Positions 1 through 8,738 of a DNA stretch of 64,000 nt are shown here, one piece after another (within the stretch, counting starts at the first letter, position 1; the number at the start of each line of letters is the position of its first letter). The notes under the pieces were generated by a model. The model was not told the origin of the DNA. It did no database searches and worked only from the letters and a program-made list of their open reading frames with translations. Made by a program: the position numbers and the translations under genes. Source of the stretch: Paenibacillus sp. FSL R5-0517 (GTDB taxonomy: Bacteria > Bacillota > Bacilli > Paenibacillales > Paenibacillaceae); contig NZ_CP150235.1 of assembly GCF_037974355.1 (NCBI RefSeq), positions 806,001 through 870,000 on the forward strand. The letters run 5' to 3'.

Positions 1-1
1 A

Positions 2-367
2 CTTGTGGCGGGAATTCTCGTAGCCTATGATGGCGGTGAAGCGGATCATCTGGACCAGCCGATTCTGAATCGCCCTGGACGAAGTCGGGATGAGAAGTAT
101 GCTTTGGTTAAAGAAACCCGCCCGGGTGAGTATTATCTGGATACTCTCTCGGTAAGTGAAGCTTATCAGGGGCAGGGCATCGGCCGGGCACTGATGGCTG
201 CTTTTGAGCAGCAGGGCAGAGATCTGGGTCACTCGCAGGTATCCCTGATTGTAGAACGGGACAATGGCCGTGCGCTAATGCTCTATGAACGGCAGGGATA
301 TGTCAAAGACGATGTCATTGTCATCGCAGGACATGAGTATAATCATATGGTCAAGCCACTTCAATAG
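2..367 (+). CDS. GNAT family N-acetyltransferase, 5' end outside window
   Basis: The open frame runs in from the left edge, so the N-terminus is missing and the visible part is about 121 codons. It shows the acetyl-CoA binding motif A of GNAT enzymes (QGQGIGRAL, preceded by YYLDTLSVSEAY) and the downstream motif B pattern VERDNGRALMLYERQGY. Enzymes of this family transfer an acetyl group from acetyl-CoA to an amine; the substrate cannot be told from the sequence. The GTG at position 5 is in frame but has no room for a ribosome binding site and lies inside the conserved fold, so it is probably not the start. An intrinsic terminator follows directly. Confidence 0.85.
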   Translation, partial: LVAGILVAYDGGEADHLDQPILNRPGRSRDEKYALVKETRPGEYYLDTLSVSEAYQGQGIGRALMAAFEQQGRDLGHSQVSLIVERDNGRALMLYERQGYVKDDVIVIAGHEYNHMVKPLQ

Positions 368-385
368 AGCAAGAAACCAAGAAGA

Positions 386-419
386 AACCGCTACAGGGAG
401 ATCCTGTGGCGGTTTTTTG
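386..419 (+). terminator. Intrinsic terminator after GNAT gene
   Basis: A 12-bp stem (AACCGCTACAGG pairing with CCTGTGGCGGTT, one G-T pair) with a 4-base loop is followed by a run of six T on the + strand. It sits about 20 bases after the GNAT stop codon. Confidence 0.85.
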
Positions 420-489
420 TTGTAATGATACGTTGTAACGTAGCCTAAATATTTAGGCCTCAATGTTAATGTGGCAAGGAACAGATTAC

Positions 490-1458
490 TCAATAATTCG
501 CATAATCGCTGACCGGCACATGCTGCTCCAGCCATTTCTCGACTTCAGCCGTTTTCTCATACTTCGATTCTTTCACCACATCCATAAAGGCATCCAGCTT
601 AGTCAGGAACTCACTATCAACGGATGCAAGACGCTGCAAGACGCCGTTGTAGCCTCTTTGGGCGTTCGCAACCATTTTGTTCGTGTCATAATCAAACAGC
701 GGTGTATTGTTCAGCCCATAAAAAGTATACAGGGTATAACTGTTTAACAGATTATGCACCTGCTTGGCCCGATTTGATTTCGGATAGAGTTCCAAAAATT
801 TTTCCTGGCTGAGTGCTCGAAGGAGAATTTCCTGATAGCCAATGATTAGAGCTCCGTCATCCGCAGGCAATTTTTTCGTTTCCTTCGTCATGATACTGAT
901 ATAGCTTGAGATATCTGCTGTAATATCAGATGAATATTTCACGAATGCCGCATAATTCATTATGGGATAGAGGGAGCCTTCGAGCATGACGAGGCGGTAG
1001 CCGCTGTCACGGGCTTCTTTTAGCAGTGCACGCAGATCGGAGTCCTGGGTACGCTCTATGAGTTTGGTGAAGCTATCATTCATCTTGTATGCCTTGAGCA
1101 TCTTGTCCTGAACGTTAGGAACGAGCAGGCGGTCCGTCATGGCACTCAGCGCCTTCAGGCGAGCATTCTCCAATTGAAGCACCATCAGGGTGGCGTGATA
1201 TTTTGTTACTTTTTTGATATGAGATTCGAGATAAGTATCCGCGGCAGGCAGGCCGTTCTTTTTGTAGAGTATGGACTGAAATGTTTGATATATGGTTGTT
1301 GAACTGGCAGTTGTGACTTTGGAATCTGTACTGGAAGAAGCGGCAGAAGCAACTCCGGATAATGGAGCGACAGCCGATTGGAGCAGCATAAGGACGGCGG
1401 TTGCAGTAATAAAAGTACGCATGCCTTTACGTTTGGCAGATTGGAACGATGATGTCAT
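490..1458 (-). CDS. Secreted protein of unknown function (322 aa)
   Basis: I do not recognise the family. The start is the ATG at 1458 because GGGAGG lies 9 bases upstream; an in-frame ATG at 1503 has no such site. The N-terminus (MTSSFQSAKRKGMRTF, then a hydrophobic ITATAVLMLLQSAVAPL stretch ending near ASA) is a signal peptide, so the protein is exported. The mature part is mostly alpha-helical in character with many Lys, Leu and Tyr and no visible catalytic or metal-binding motif. It is transcribed divergently from the stalk-domain surface protein at 1775, which also begins with a signal peptide, so the two may share a cell-surface role. That link is inference from position only. Confidence 0.75.
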   Translation of the reverse strand: MTSSFQSAKRKGMRTFITATAVLMLLQSAVAPLSGVASAASSSTDSKVTTASSTTIYQTFQSILYKKNGLPAADTYLESHIKKVTKYHATLMVLQLENARLKALSAMTDRLLVPNVQDKMLKAYKMNDSFTKLIERTQDSDLRALLKEARDSGYRLVMLEGSLYPIMNYAAFVKYSSDITADISSYISIMTKETKKLPADDGALIIGYQEILLRALSQEKFLELYPKSNRAKQVHNLLNSYTLYTFYGLNNTPLFDYDTNKMVANAQRGYNGVLQRLASVDSEFLTKLDAFMDVVKESKYEKTAEVEKWLEQHVPVSDYANY

Positions 1459-1774
1459 AGATATGAACCTCCCGTAGTTAAGAAAATGATAGGCGTTGTT
1501 CACTAGTCACTATACATTAACGCAATTGGGGCAGGATGAGGTTGCGGAATAGTGACAAATTCTTCTGTTATTTTTAACTTTTGGAGGGTGGAAGATAGAG
1601 GAAGATTTCTGCGAAAATATTTTTTGTACAACTGGAAACTTTTGAGCTGATCTGAACGTCTTAGTTGTGCACAGGTAAATACAGGAATGAATGAAAAGAA
1701 CAACGAATCTATTTCGATGTTAACTACATGCGAGAATGGGGATATGGGATATGAGGAAAGCGGGAGGAACACAA
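1459..1774. other. Divergent intergenic region
   Basis: This 316-base stretch separates two divergent genes for exported proteins and must hold both promoters. It is AT-rich, and I found no convincing -35/-10 pair, riboswitch fold or terminator in it. Confidence 0.5.
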
Positions 1775-4700
1775 GTGAAGAAGGTAATGTCAGCGCTGGC
1801 TGTATCGGCCATGCTGATGTCCGCACTTCCAACGTCGGTTATGGATGCAGCTGCGAGGATCAGCATATATATTAATGATGCAGAGTTATCATCTGCTCAG
1901 GCACCTGTGATGAAAGGTGGACGTGTACTGGTTCCGCTGCGGTCGATTTTTGAAGGATTGGATGCGAAGGTACAGTACACAAACAGAACCAAAACGATTG
2001 TTGCAACTCGCGACGATCAGGAAGTTACATTGACACTCGGTTCCAAAACGGCATACATCAACGGGGAAGCGATATCGCTGGATGTACCTGCAAACACGAT
2101 TAAGGGCAACACGATGGTTCCGATTCGTTTTGTCAGTGAAGCTTTTGGAGAGAAAGTATTCTGGAACTCGCGCAATCAGCGTGTAGATATCAAGACAACG
2201 GCAACGCCACCAGTGGACGAGACACAATATGCTGCATGGAACATCTATGGTTCGGTATCCGGAAGTAACGGGGATGGTCGTGACCTGACCGTGAGCTTCA
2301 CACGTCCAACGTCGGAGAAGGCGGTCTCTGCTTACCGGATTATGTTGGTGAAAACACGCGATGTGAATACCTTCACGGAGTCGGCAGCATCGGCCGTACC
2401 TTCTGCGAACTATACATCTGTAACACCGAATGGCAGCAACCCGAAACTGACGCTTAATGCACAGACGCGTGACGTAAACGGGGATTTGCTTAATAGCAAT
2501 GAAACGTATCGCCTGTATGTTCTGACTGTTGGCAACAGCAACAATAATTATAAAAATGCATTGAACTGGTCTTCCCAGGCATTGAAGCTCAATATTGTGA
2601 AATCCACAGTACAGGCAGTTACAAGTCTGCGTGCCGCAGATATTAGTGACTATGGCGATGGCCGCGATCTGGAGATCAACTTCACACAGCCGAGCACGAC
2701 ATCGAACATTACGTATTATCGTGCATTTGTTGTTAAAGCGAAGGACTCTTCTGCATTCAATCTGGCTGCAGCGAACAAAGTATCAAGTGCAAACTCCACG
2801 ATTATATACAAAGGCAACTCCGCTGCGGTCAAAAGCCAGCTGACTTCTTCGACACGGGACACGTCCGGCGAATTGATTAAGAGCGGTACTGCATATGTAG
2901 TATACATCTTGTCTGTAAGCACAAATACAACAACAGACAGCAAGCTGTCCGCGGCATCCTCTTCACTTACATTGTCCGTGAACACAGCAACTTCTCCGGT
3001 AATTACGCAGGTGAGAGACAACTCGGATTATGGAGATGGTCGTGACATTCAAGTGAGTTTCAACCGTTCATCGGATGAGTCCAAGGTGGCGAACTATCGC
3101 ATCTTCGTGGTGCGTAACTCGGTAGCCAGCAGCTTCAATCTGACAACAGCAAGCAATCTGTCCTCCAGTCTGTATTATACGGTGAACAAAACAGGCAACA
3201 ACATTACAACGACATTGCCTTCATCCATGAAGGATACAAGTGGTTATAACGTAACGAATCTGCAAGATTATCGCATCTACGTAATGGCAGTGGGCAATCA
3301 GCAAAATGGATACACCAATGCGCTGTCAGCTTCCTCCACTGTGCTGAGACTTACAACGAACGGTAATGCTGGAGTTATCAGTAATCTGGCTGTTGCGGAT
3401 ATTAGTGACTACGGTGATGGCCGTGATCTGCGGGTTTCGTTCAACAAAGCTGCGGATGAATCCAGAATCTCTGCCTATCGAGTATATGTCGTTCGTTCCG
3501 CTAATGTGGGCAGCTTCACGTTGAGCGCAGCTAATGCATCGAACAACTACACACAGGTGAACAAAACGGGTGGTAACCTGTCCGTTACGCTTCCAAATGC
3601 ATATGATACAAGCGGTTCTAAAGTCCAAGAAGGTGTCAGTTATCGTGTATTTGTTGTATCGGTGAGCAACAGTGGTAATGCTAGCCAGAATGCACTGTCT
3701 AGTTATTCTTCATTAATCATATTATCTAAAACTGCTGTATTGACTGCACCAACAATCATTACAGCAACGGATATCGGCGATAATGGTAATGGTAGCGACA
3801 TAAGTGTGACATTTAATAGATCGGCGAATGAGACTAATGTTCATCACTACCGTGTATTTGTGGTAAAGAAAACGAATGTAAGTGGATTTGATCTGGCAGA
3901 AGCGAATCGGAATCCTAATTTTACCCTCCAGAGTAAAAACGGAGGAAGCGGAAACTACATTTTGACTTTAGAGAATGCAAAAACGACAGATGGTTCAAAT
4001 ATTCGTAATGATGAAGACTATCGTATATTTGTACTGGCGGTGAGCAATACCGGTACTATTTCGAATGCTCTATCTACGGTCTATTATGATCTTAGGTTGT
4101 CTGTAACTGGTGAAGTTGGGAAAGTTAAAATCACTAATGTTGAAGTTAAGAAAGAAGAGCAAGCAGCTGGAGATGTAACGGATGTGACTTTGACATACAC
4201 GGAACCAGATTCCAAAGTAGGGATCGGACGTTATGTTGTTATGGTTGCTCCGACAGGAAGCGCATTTGGGCTCAATGTAGCGAAGAACATAGCGAAAGAA
4301 AACAACTCCAATACAATAAAATCTGTGGAAACATCTGGAGGCACTGCCACACTTCCGAGTGTACTGTCTGATATCAATGGTCAAAAAATTGAAGCAGGCA
4401 AATCATACACGGTGTATATTTTATCTGAATCAAACGATAATAATCGTGAATCAAGTTTGGCTTCATCTACATTCACGATTAATGCGAAGAAACAGACAAT
4501 TACGCCTGTTGAGAGTGTAAAAGATCTAAAAGCAATTGTAAGTGCTTCTTCCATTAGTGTAAGTTTCACTAAACCAAATGAAACAGGCATTGCTCGCTAC
4601 GATGTGTATATCGTTAAAGAAGAGGGAAGCTCAGGAACTACTGGGAAAGCTTTAAAAGATGTTAGTACGGGTGGTAATCCTTTAGCAACAGTGGATATTG

Positions 4701-4855
4701 GAATTTCCGCCAAGGATTCAGATGATGCAACTTTTGGAGTAGGAAAATACAAAGTTTTGGTAGTCTCAGTGGTAAGTGAGCCGACGAAATATACTTCCGT
4801 CAGTACATCAGAAGCATTTGAGATTTTACCGGCTCCTTCTGGGACTGGTCAGTGA
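1775..4855 (+). CDS. Copper amine oxidase stalk-domain surface protein with tandem fibronectin-like repeats
   Basis: The GTG at 1775 is preceded by GGGAGG with 7 bases spacing and starts a signal peptide (VKKVMSALAVSAMLMSALPT). Residues about 25-140 form the stalk domain named after copper amine oxidase N-terminal domain 1 (GGRVLVPLRSIFEGL and GNTMVPIRFVSEAFGE), which in Firmicutes is a wall or surface module and not an oxidase. About five modules of 115-120 residues follow, each opening with a D-x-G-D/N-G-x-D signature (GDGRDLTVSF, YGDGRDLEINF, YGDGRDIQVSF, YGDGRDLRVSF, NGNGSDISVTF) and ending in a YRxxVLxV strand. Two more diverged modules lack the signature. No LPXTG or SLH anchor is visible, so the protein may be released or bound through the stalk. 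Role unknown; probably adhesion or surface structure. Confidence 0.8.
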   Translation: MKKVMSALAVSAMLMSALPTSVMDAAARISIYINDAELSSAQAPVMKGGRVLVPLRSIFEGLDAKVQYTNRTKTIVATRDDQEVTLTLGSKTAYINGEAISLDVPANTIKGNTMVPIRFVSEAFGEKVFWNSRNQRVDIKTTATPPVDETQYAAWNIYGSVSGSNGDGRDLTVSFTRPTSEKAVSAYRIMLVKTRDVNTFTESAASAVPSANYTSVTPNGSNPKLTLNAQTRDVNGDLLNSNETYRLYVLTVGNSNNNYKNALNWSSQALKLNIVKSTVQAVTSLRAADISDYGDGRDLEINFTQPSTTSNITYYRAFVVKAKDSSAFNLAAANKVSSANSTIIYKGNSAAVKSQLTSSTRDTSGELIKSGTAYVVYILSVSTNTTTDSKLSAASSSLTLSVNTATSPVITQVRDNSDYGDGRDIQVSFNRSSDESKVANYRIFVVRNSVASSFNLTTASNLSSSLYYTVNKTGNNITTTLPSSMKDTSGYNVTNLQDYRIYVMAVGNQQNGYTNALSASSTVLRLTTNGNAGVISNLAVADISDYGDGRDLRVSFNKAADESRISAYRVYVVRSANVGSFTLSAANASNNYTQVNKTGGNLSVTLPNAYDTSGSKVQEGVSYRVFVVSVSNSGNASQNALSSYSSLIILSKTAVLTAPTIITATDIGDNGNGSDISVTFNRSANETNVHHYRVFVVKKTNVSGFDLAEANRNPNFTLQSKNGGSGNYILTLENAKTTDGSNIRNDEDYRIFVLAVSNTGTISNALSTVYYDLRLSVTGEVGKVKITNVEVKKEEQAAGDVTDVTLTYTEPDSKVGIGRYVVMVAPTGSAFGLNVAKNIAKENNSNTIKSVETSGGTATLPSVLSDINGQKIEAGKSYTVYILSESNDNNRESSLASSTFTINAKKQTITPVESVKDLKAIVSASSISVSFTKPNETGIARYDVYIVKEEGSSGTTGKALKDVSTGGNPLATVDIGISAKDSDDATFGVGKYKVLVVSVVSEPTKYTSVSTSEAFEILPAPSGTGQ

Positions 4856-4963
4856 ACTGCCATTAAGAGCCATCCTCTATACAGGGTTCATGAATTTAGA
4901 TAGGAAAACGTGGTTGAAAGAAATTCATAATGGATAATTGAATTTTAGGAATTCGAATTAATT

Positions 4964-4995
4964 AACTCCCTTTCTATACGGAAAGGGAGTTTTTA
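4964..4995 (+). terminator. Intrinsic terminator after stalk-domain protein
   Basis: Perfect 10-bp stem ACTCCCTTTC/GAAAGGGAGT with a short loop, followed by a T run, about 110 bases after the stop codon. Confidence 0.85.
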
Positions 4996-5152
4996 TCATT
5001 CCCTCTTAGATACCGTTTAACGTCCTCGTGGCAACTTGCTTTATGAAAATCTTGTCGCCAAAAAGGTTCCTTAGACCATTGCTGCAATAGGACAACCCGA
5101 TAGATAATAGAAGGAATAAGCTAGAAGCCTATGAGCCGAAAGGAATGATGGA

Positions 5153-6058
5153 ATGCTTGCGTTTCGTTTGACGGGCCAGCCGGATTCCCGGTTGCCACTG
5201 TACCTGTATTGTGTGGGCACGCAGGAAGCGAAAGTTCTGCATAGACCGGATGGATTTCCGGTGTATCAGTTGTTTTTGTCACGGGGTGGTGAAGGGCAGT
5301 TCAGGATTCCGGGAAAAGGGACGTGGACGATGGGAGCAGGGCAGTTATTCATCGTGGAACCCGAGGTTGCGCATGAGTATGTGCCTCATTCCAAATCCAA
5401 AGAAGAACTTGGTTATATCGGTATTGGCGGTGCATCTGCTGGATCGGTACTTCATAGCGCGGGTTTGCTTCAGAACGAGCCGTATCCCATCTCCAGTTTT
5501 GAATTCATCTGGTCGCGGTTAGCAGATCTCTGGCACGCGCTGGATCAAGGAGCAACGGAGATGTGGAACACATCAACCCTGATCTACCAGCTCATTTTGG
5601 ATATAGCACAATCAAAAATTGCATCGGATGTCGGTCGTGTGGATATTGGATCATCTATGGTGCAGGAGGAGATAGTAACCCGTTCGAATCGGGAGTCAGA
5701 TATGGGCAAGGAGGCACTCATCCGAGCAGTAGCATTGATGCATACGCATTATCAGGATGACCTGTTATTGAGGCATGTCGCTGACGCAGTGGGTTATTCG
5801 GTGCAGCATCTCAATCGATTGTTTCATCATCATTATGGCGTGACAGGACATCAATATATGCAGCGATTGCGGTTGCAGAAGGCTTCGGACTGGTTGAACA
5901 AGCATCCAAGTGCAAGCGTGCGAGAGGCGGCAGAGAACATCGGCATGGAAGTGAACTATTTTATCCGGATGTTCAAGCGGGAGTTTGGAGAAACACCAGG
6001 CAAAGGAATCAAACATCGGCACCAGCTCCAAATGGAAAAAGACCTCACGAATTCGTGA
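5153..6058 (+). CDS. AraC family transcriptional regulator
   Basis: The protein has 301 residues. The N-terminal half is a cupin-like ligand-sensing domain (GEGQFRIPGKGTW followed by IVEPEVAHEY), as in AraC-type sugar and metabolite sensors. The last about 100 residues carry the two helix-turn-helix motifs of the AraC/XylS family (LLLRHVADAVGYSVQHLNRL, then SVREAAENIGMEVNYFIRMF ending in FGETPGK). The ATG at 5153 has AAAGGA upstream. The neighbours on the same strand do not point to a regulon. Its 3' end overlaps a perfect palindrome that serves as terminator for the gene on the opposite strand. Confidence 0.9.
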   Translation: MLAFRLTGQPDSRLPLYLYCVGTQEAKVLHRPDGFPVYQLFLSRGGEGQFRIPGKGTWTMGAGQLFIVEPEVAHEYVPHSKSKEELGYIGIGGASAGSVLHSAGLLQNEPYPISSFEFIWSRLADLWHALDQGATEMWNTSTLIYQLILDIAQSKIASDVGRVDIGSSMVQEEIVTRSNRESDMGKEALIRAVALMHTHYQDDLLLRHVADAVGYSVQHLNRLFHHHYGVTGHQYMQRLRLQKASDWLNKHPSASVREAAENIGMEVNYFIRMFKREFGETPGKGIKHRHQLQMEKDLTNS

Positions 6059-6062
6059 GGTC
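6036..6062 (-). terminator. Intrinsic terminator for the DUF1129-type gene, inside the araC-type gene end
   Basis: A perfect 22-base palindrome (arms GACCTCACGAA) is followed on the minus strand by TTTTT. It covers the last codons and stop of the AraC-type gene, so the two convergent genes overlap at their signals. Confidence 0.8.
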
Positions 6063-6086
6063 CCTTAATTGATGATATAACGCGTG

Positions 6087-6899
6087 TTATGCTGTCTTCT
6101 TTTGACCGAATAAAGGCCGTAACGTAGCAAGCCCCACAATGCCGATTACCGCACTCACCCATGGAGCTAGTGCGAATACCGGAAGTTTATCCCGTAACGG
6201 ATACCCGACAAACAGCACGAGTACCACGACCACGATGTAGATGACGATCCCCCGAATATTGAGCTTAGGTACCTTATTTCGGTCCGCTCCTTCATCGTCT
6301 GGTCGCTCAGCAAGGCGGCGGAGCATCTCTACCAATGCGATTCCGCCAACGGCTGCAACGATCAGAGAGAACAGACTGATGTGTTGGAATGGTTCCGTGT
6401 CTCCACCAGTCCAACCCACGAACAATCCTGCACATCCTTGGATCAGCATGACAAAAGACAGTGCGGCCCATGCGATCATGGCATACCACTTTGGTGTCCG
6501 TTTCGCTGGCTCGGCATTCTCCGCTGGCTGTGGTTCAGCAACGTTGGCTTTCTTTTTCGATGAAGCTGATGGACTATTACCACGGGTTGGAGTGGATGTA
6601 CCCACCTCAGTGGCAGCCGTCTTCTTCGATGCTGTATCTGTTATCCCGAGCTGTGCATGGATGTCTTGTTCCAGATCAGGTCCGTATAGCTCGCGTGCGG
6701 GTTTGTTATCCCGCTGAGCCTGCACGATTGCTTTTCCTGCGGAGAGAATCCATTCTTCCTGTGTTCTCTCGTCCGCTGGTGCATGACGCGCAATGGTGCT
6801 GATCTCGTCATACAATTTCACATGTTCAGGTGTCATACGACTCATCTCGGTTATTTGCCGATTCTGTATTTCTTTCAGTTTCTTATAGGAAATCCCCAA
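6087..6899 (-). CDS. DUF1129-like multi-pass membrane protein
   Basis: The chosen start is TTG at 6899, which has AGGGGGAG 7-8 bases upstream; the open frame extends further to 6998 but that part overlaps a promoter. The 270-residue protein has a cytoplasmic helical N-terminal domain of about 140 residues, a Ser/Thr/Ala/Lys-rich linker, and four hydrophobic segments (about IAWAALSFVMLIQG, ISLFSLIVAAVGGIAL, IVIYIVVVVLVLFVG and FALAPWVSAVIGIVGL). This layout fits the DUF1129 family, which is a tentative assignment from overall form. Function is unknown. Confidence 0.7.
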   Translation of the reverse strand: MGISYKKLKEIQNRQITEMSRMTPEHVKLYDEISTIARHAPADERTQEEWILSAGKAIVQAQRDNKPARELYGPDLEQDIHAQLGITDTASKKTAATEVGTSTPTRGNSPSASSKKKANVAEPQPAENAEPAKRTPKWYAMIAWAALSFVMLIQGCAGLFVGWTGGDTEPFQHISLFSLIVAAVGGIALVEMLRRLAERPDDEGADRNKVPKLNIRGIVIYIVVVVLVLFVGYPLRDKLPVFALAPWVSAVIGIVGLATLRPLFGQKKTA

Positions 6900-6963
6900 T
6901 GATTGCTCCCCCTGTCTACACACGTTCTGATCTTCCGTTATCTGAAGACCCTGACGGTATTTT

Positions 6964-6992
6964 AGTATACGGGAAGGGCTCTCGTTTCGCAA
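6964..6992 (-). promoter_or_regulatory. SigA-type promoter for the DUF1129-like gene
   Basis: On the minus strand TTGCGA and TATACT are separated by exactly 17 bases. The predicted start of transcription is about 50 bases before the TTG start codon at 6899, which supports that start over longer ones. Confidence 0.7.
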
Positions 6993-6994
6993 AG

Positions 6995-7114
6995 TCATTC
7001 CTTATTAAAAAGCTGCTCATGGTTGGCCCAGATGCCCACACAGGCCAGAATGACACAGGTGCATAACAGTACCAGTTTACCGTGTTGTTGAATCCATTCC
7101 AATAAATGTTCCAT
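6995..7114 (-). CDS. Small single-pass membrane protein (39 aa)
   Basis: ATG at 7114 has AAAGGA 8 bases upstream and opens a 39-codon frame (MEHLLEWIQQHGK, then a hydrophobic LVLLCTCVILACVGIW helix, then a short charged tail NHEQLFNKE). One transmembrane helix with an amphipathic start is typical of small bacterial membrane proteins. It lies directly upstream of the DUF1129-like gene on the same strand, with the promoter of that gene beginning at its stop codon. No family recognised. The good ribosome site and coherent topology are the only evidence that it is expressed. Confidence 0.55.
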   Translation of the reverse strand: MEHLLEWIQQHGKLVLLCTCVILACVGIWANHEQLFNKE

Positions 7115-7309
7115 GAATTCATTCCTTTCGGCAGAAGGATTCCGAGGCATATGCTGCCAATGATTGTTCGTTTATTTTCCCCCAATCATGTGAAAAAATA
7201 CCTCAGGCATCACAGATCTAACGATTGTGTGAAGTATGCATAAAGAGCAGCCAATTCCATCACAATAGTAGCATTTCCAACAGAAATCCAAGATTGGAGT
7301 GTGCTTGTT

Positions 7310-7543
7310 ATGGACAAACAAACAGATTTGACGCGTAAGCTGCTACTGAACAGCAACTCCCGTGGAGTTGTGGACGAGGTTGTATCCTTTGAGGAGAATC
7401 TGGAGGACACGGAGTATGCAGAAGAACTGACAGATGGGAATTTGAGGGGAAGAAGTTTCTGGGACAACAGTGATTCGGGTCATGAGCATGAGTGGAATGG
7501 ACGGGTGGAGACCCACGAGATGTTCCGCAGAAGCTACGAATAA
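7310..7543 (+). CDS. Small acidic hypothetical protein (77 aa)
   Basis: The start is ATG at 7310, with GGAG 10 bases upstream; the in-frame GTG at 7301 touches the ribosome site. The protein is hydrophilic and acidic (DEVVSFEENLEDTEYAEEL) and has no signal peptide or membrane segment. I do not recognise it. It stands alone between a divergent small membrane gene and the alpha/beta hydrolase. Confidence 0.55.
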   Translation: MDKQTDLTRKLLLNSNSRGVVDEVVSFEENLEDTEYAEELTDGNLRGRSFWDNSDSGHEHEWNGRVETHEMFRRSYE

Positions 7544-7804
7544 CGATCCTGCAACCCTTGGTTTGAATTCCAAAAAGATAAAAGATATCCGGGCCAGCTG
7601 TCATCAGCATGGCTCATTTTTTGCGCCTATCATCCGATAAAATGAAGACTAGCATTCAACGTAGAAAGGGTTCTTCCTTACGTTGACTTGCAGGTTACGG
7701 GATGATAATATATGAATAACATCTTAATACACACTAAACTTATCGGATTATATATATTTAATAAATGAAACATAACAGGCTAAGCATGGAAAGGGGAAAT
7801 CGGT

Positions 7805-8635
7805 ATGGAACGTCAGATCAGTATCCGTCATGGACAGGAAGAATTAACAGCCACGATTCACTATCCGGTTGTGAAAGATATCAAGGAGGAGAAGAGTCAG
7901 CAGCGCGTACCTTTGGCAGTCATCTGCCACGGTTTCGTGGGTAGTCGGATCGGTGTGGACCGTTTGTTTGTAAAGACTGCCCGTGAGCTGGCTGAAGACG
8001 GTTATCTGGTTCTACGTTTCGATTATATCGGTTGCGGAGAGAGCAGTGGGGAGTATGGAGCGGAGGGACTGGAGTCCATGGTGCTGCAGACACGCTCGGT
8101 GCTGGATTACGCGGTGAATTGCAGTGATGTAGATCCTACACGCGTAACGCTGATTGGTCATAGTCTGGGTGGTGCCGTTGCATTACTAACAGCTGTGCGC
8201 GACAAACGTGTCAAGAATCTGGTGATGTGGTCCTCCGTGGGTTATCCATTCAATGATATCGTGAAGATTACGGGACGGGAAGTCTACGATGAAGGCGTGA
8301 AACTGGGTGCGGCTGATTATCTTGGATACAAATTCACACCTACCTTCTTCGAATCTCTCGCTGAACATCAACCATTCCAGGAAGCAGTCAAGTTTAGCGG
8401 TGATGTTCTCGTCATGCATGGCACGTCAGATGAGATTATTCCTGTAGATTACGCATTCCTGTATCAAAAGGTATTCTGGATGCGTCAGGAAGGGCGTTGC
8501 GACAAGGAGATCATCTTCCAGGGCGATCATACCTTCTCTTCAGGTAAAGAGCGGGAACAGCTAATTACGCGTACCAGAGAGTGGCTGGGTGAACGTCAGA
8601 AGATCGAGCAGGATTGGCAGCACTGGATGATATAA
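7805..8635 (+). CDS. Alpha/beta hydrolase (esterase/peptidase type)
   Basis: The 276-residue protein has the fold's markers in order: an oxyanion-type HGFVGSR loop near residue 41, a GCGESSGEYG turn, the nucleophile elbow GHSLGG (Ser near residue 121), the Asp in MHGTSDEIIP, and the catalytic His in FQGDHTF near residue 242. It resembles the cytosolic serine hydrolases related to B. subtilis YtmA/YqkD and dienelactone-hydrolase-like enzymes. The substrate is unknown. Its start has AAAGGGG upstream. No signal peptide, so it acts in the cytoplasm. The dioxygenase gene follows about 100 bases later on the same strand without a clear terminator between them, so they may be co-transcribed. Confidence 0.85.
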   Translation: MERQISIRHGQEELTATIHYPVVKDIKEEKSQQRVPLAVICHGFVGSRIGVDRLFVKTARELAEDGYLVLRFDYIGCGESSGEYGAEGLESMVLQTRSVLDYAVNCSDVDPTRVTLIGHSLGGAVALLTAVRDKRVKNLVMWSSVGYPFNDIVKITGREVYDEGVKLGAADYLGYKFTPTFFESLAEHQPFQEAVKFSGDVLVMHGTSDEIIPVDYAFLYQKVFWMRQEGRCDKEIIFQGDHTFSSGKEREQLITRTREWLGERQKIEQDWQHWMI

Positions 8636-8738
8636 ATGGCAGGATTGCAACGGTTTGGGGATGTCAGCTTGGAAAAGCGCCTTCTTAGGGGTAAAATAGA
8701 AGAGTAAGCATTCTATCCGTGTCTGGAGGTTGGCAGCA

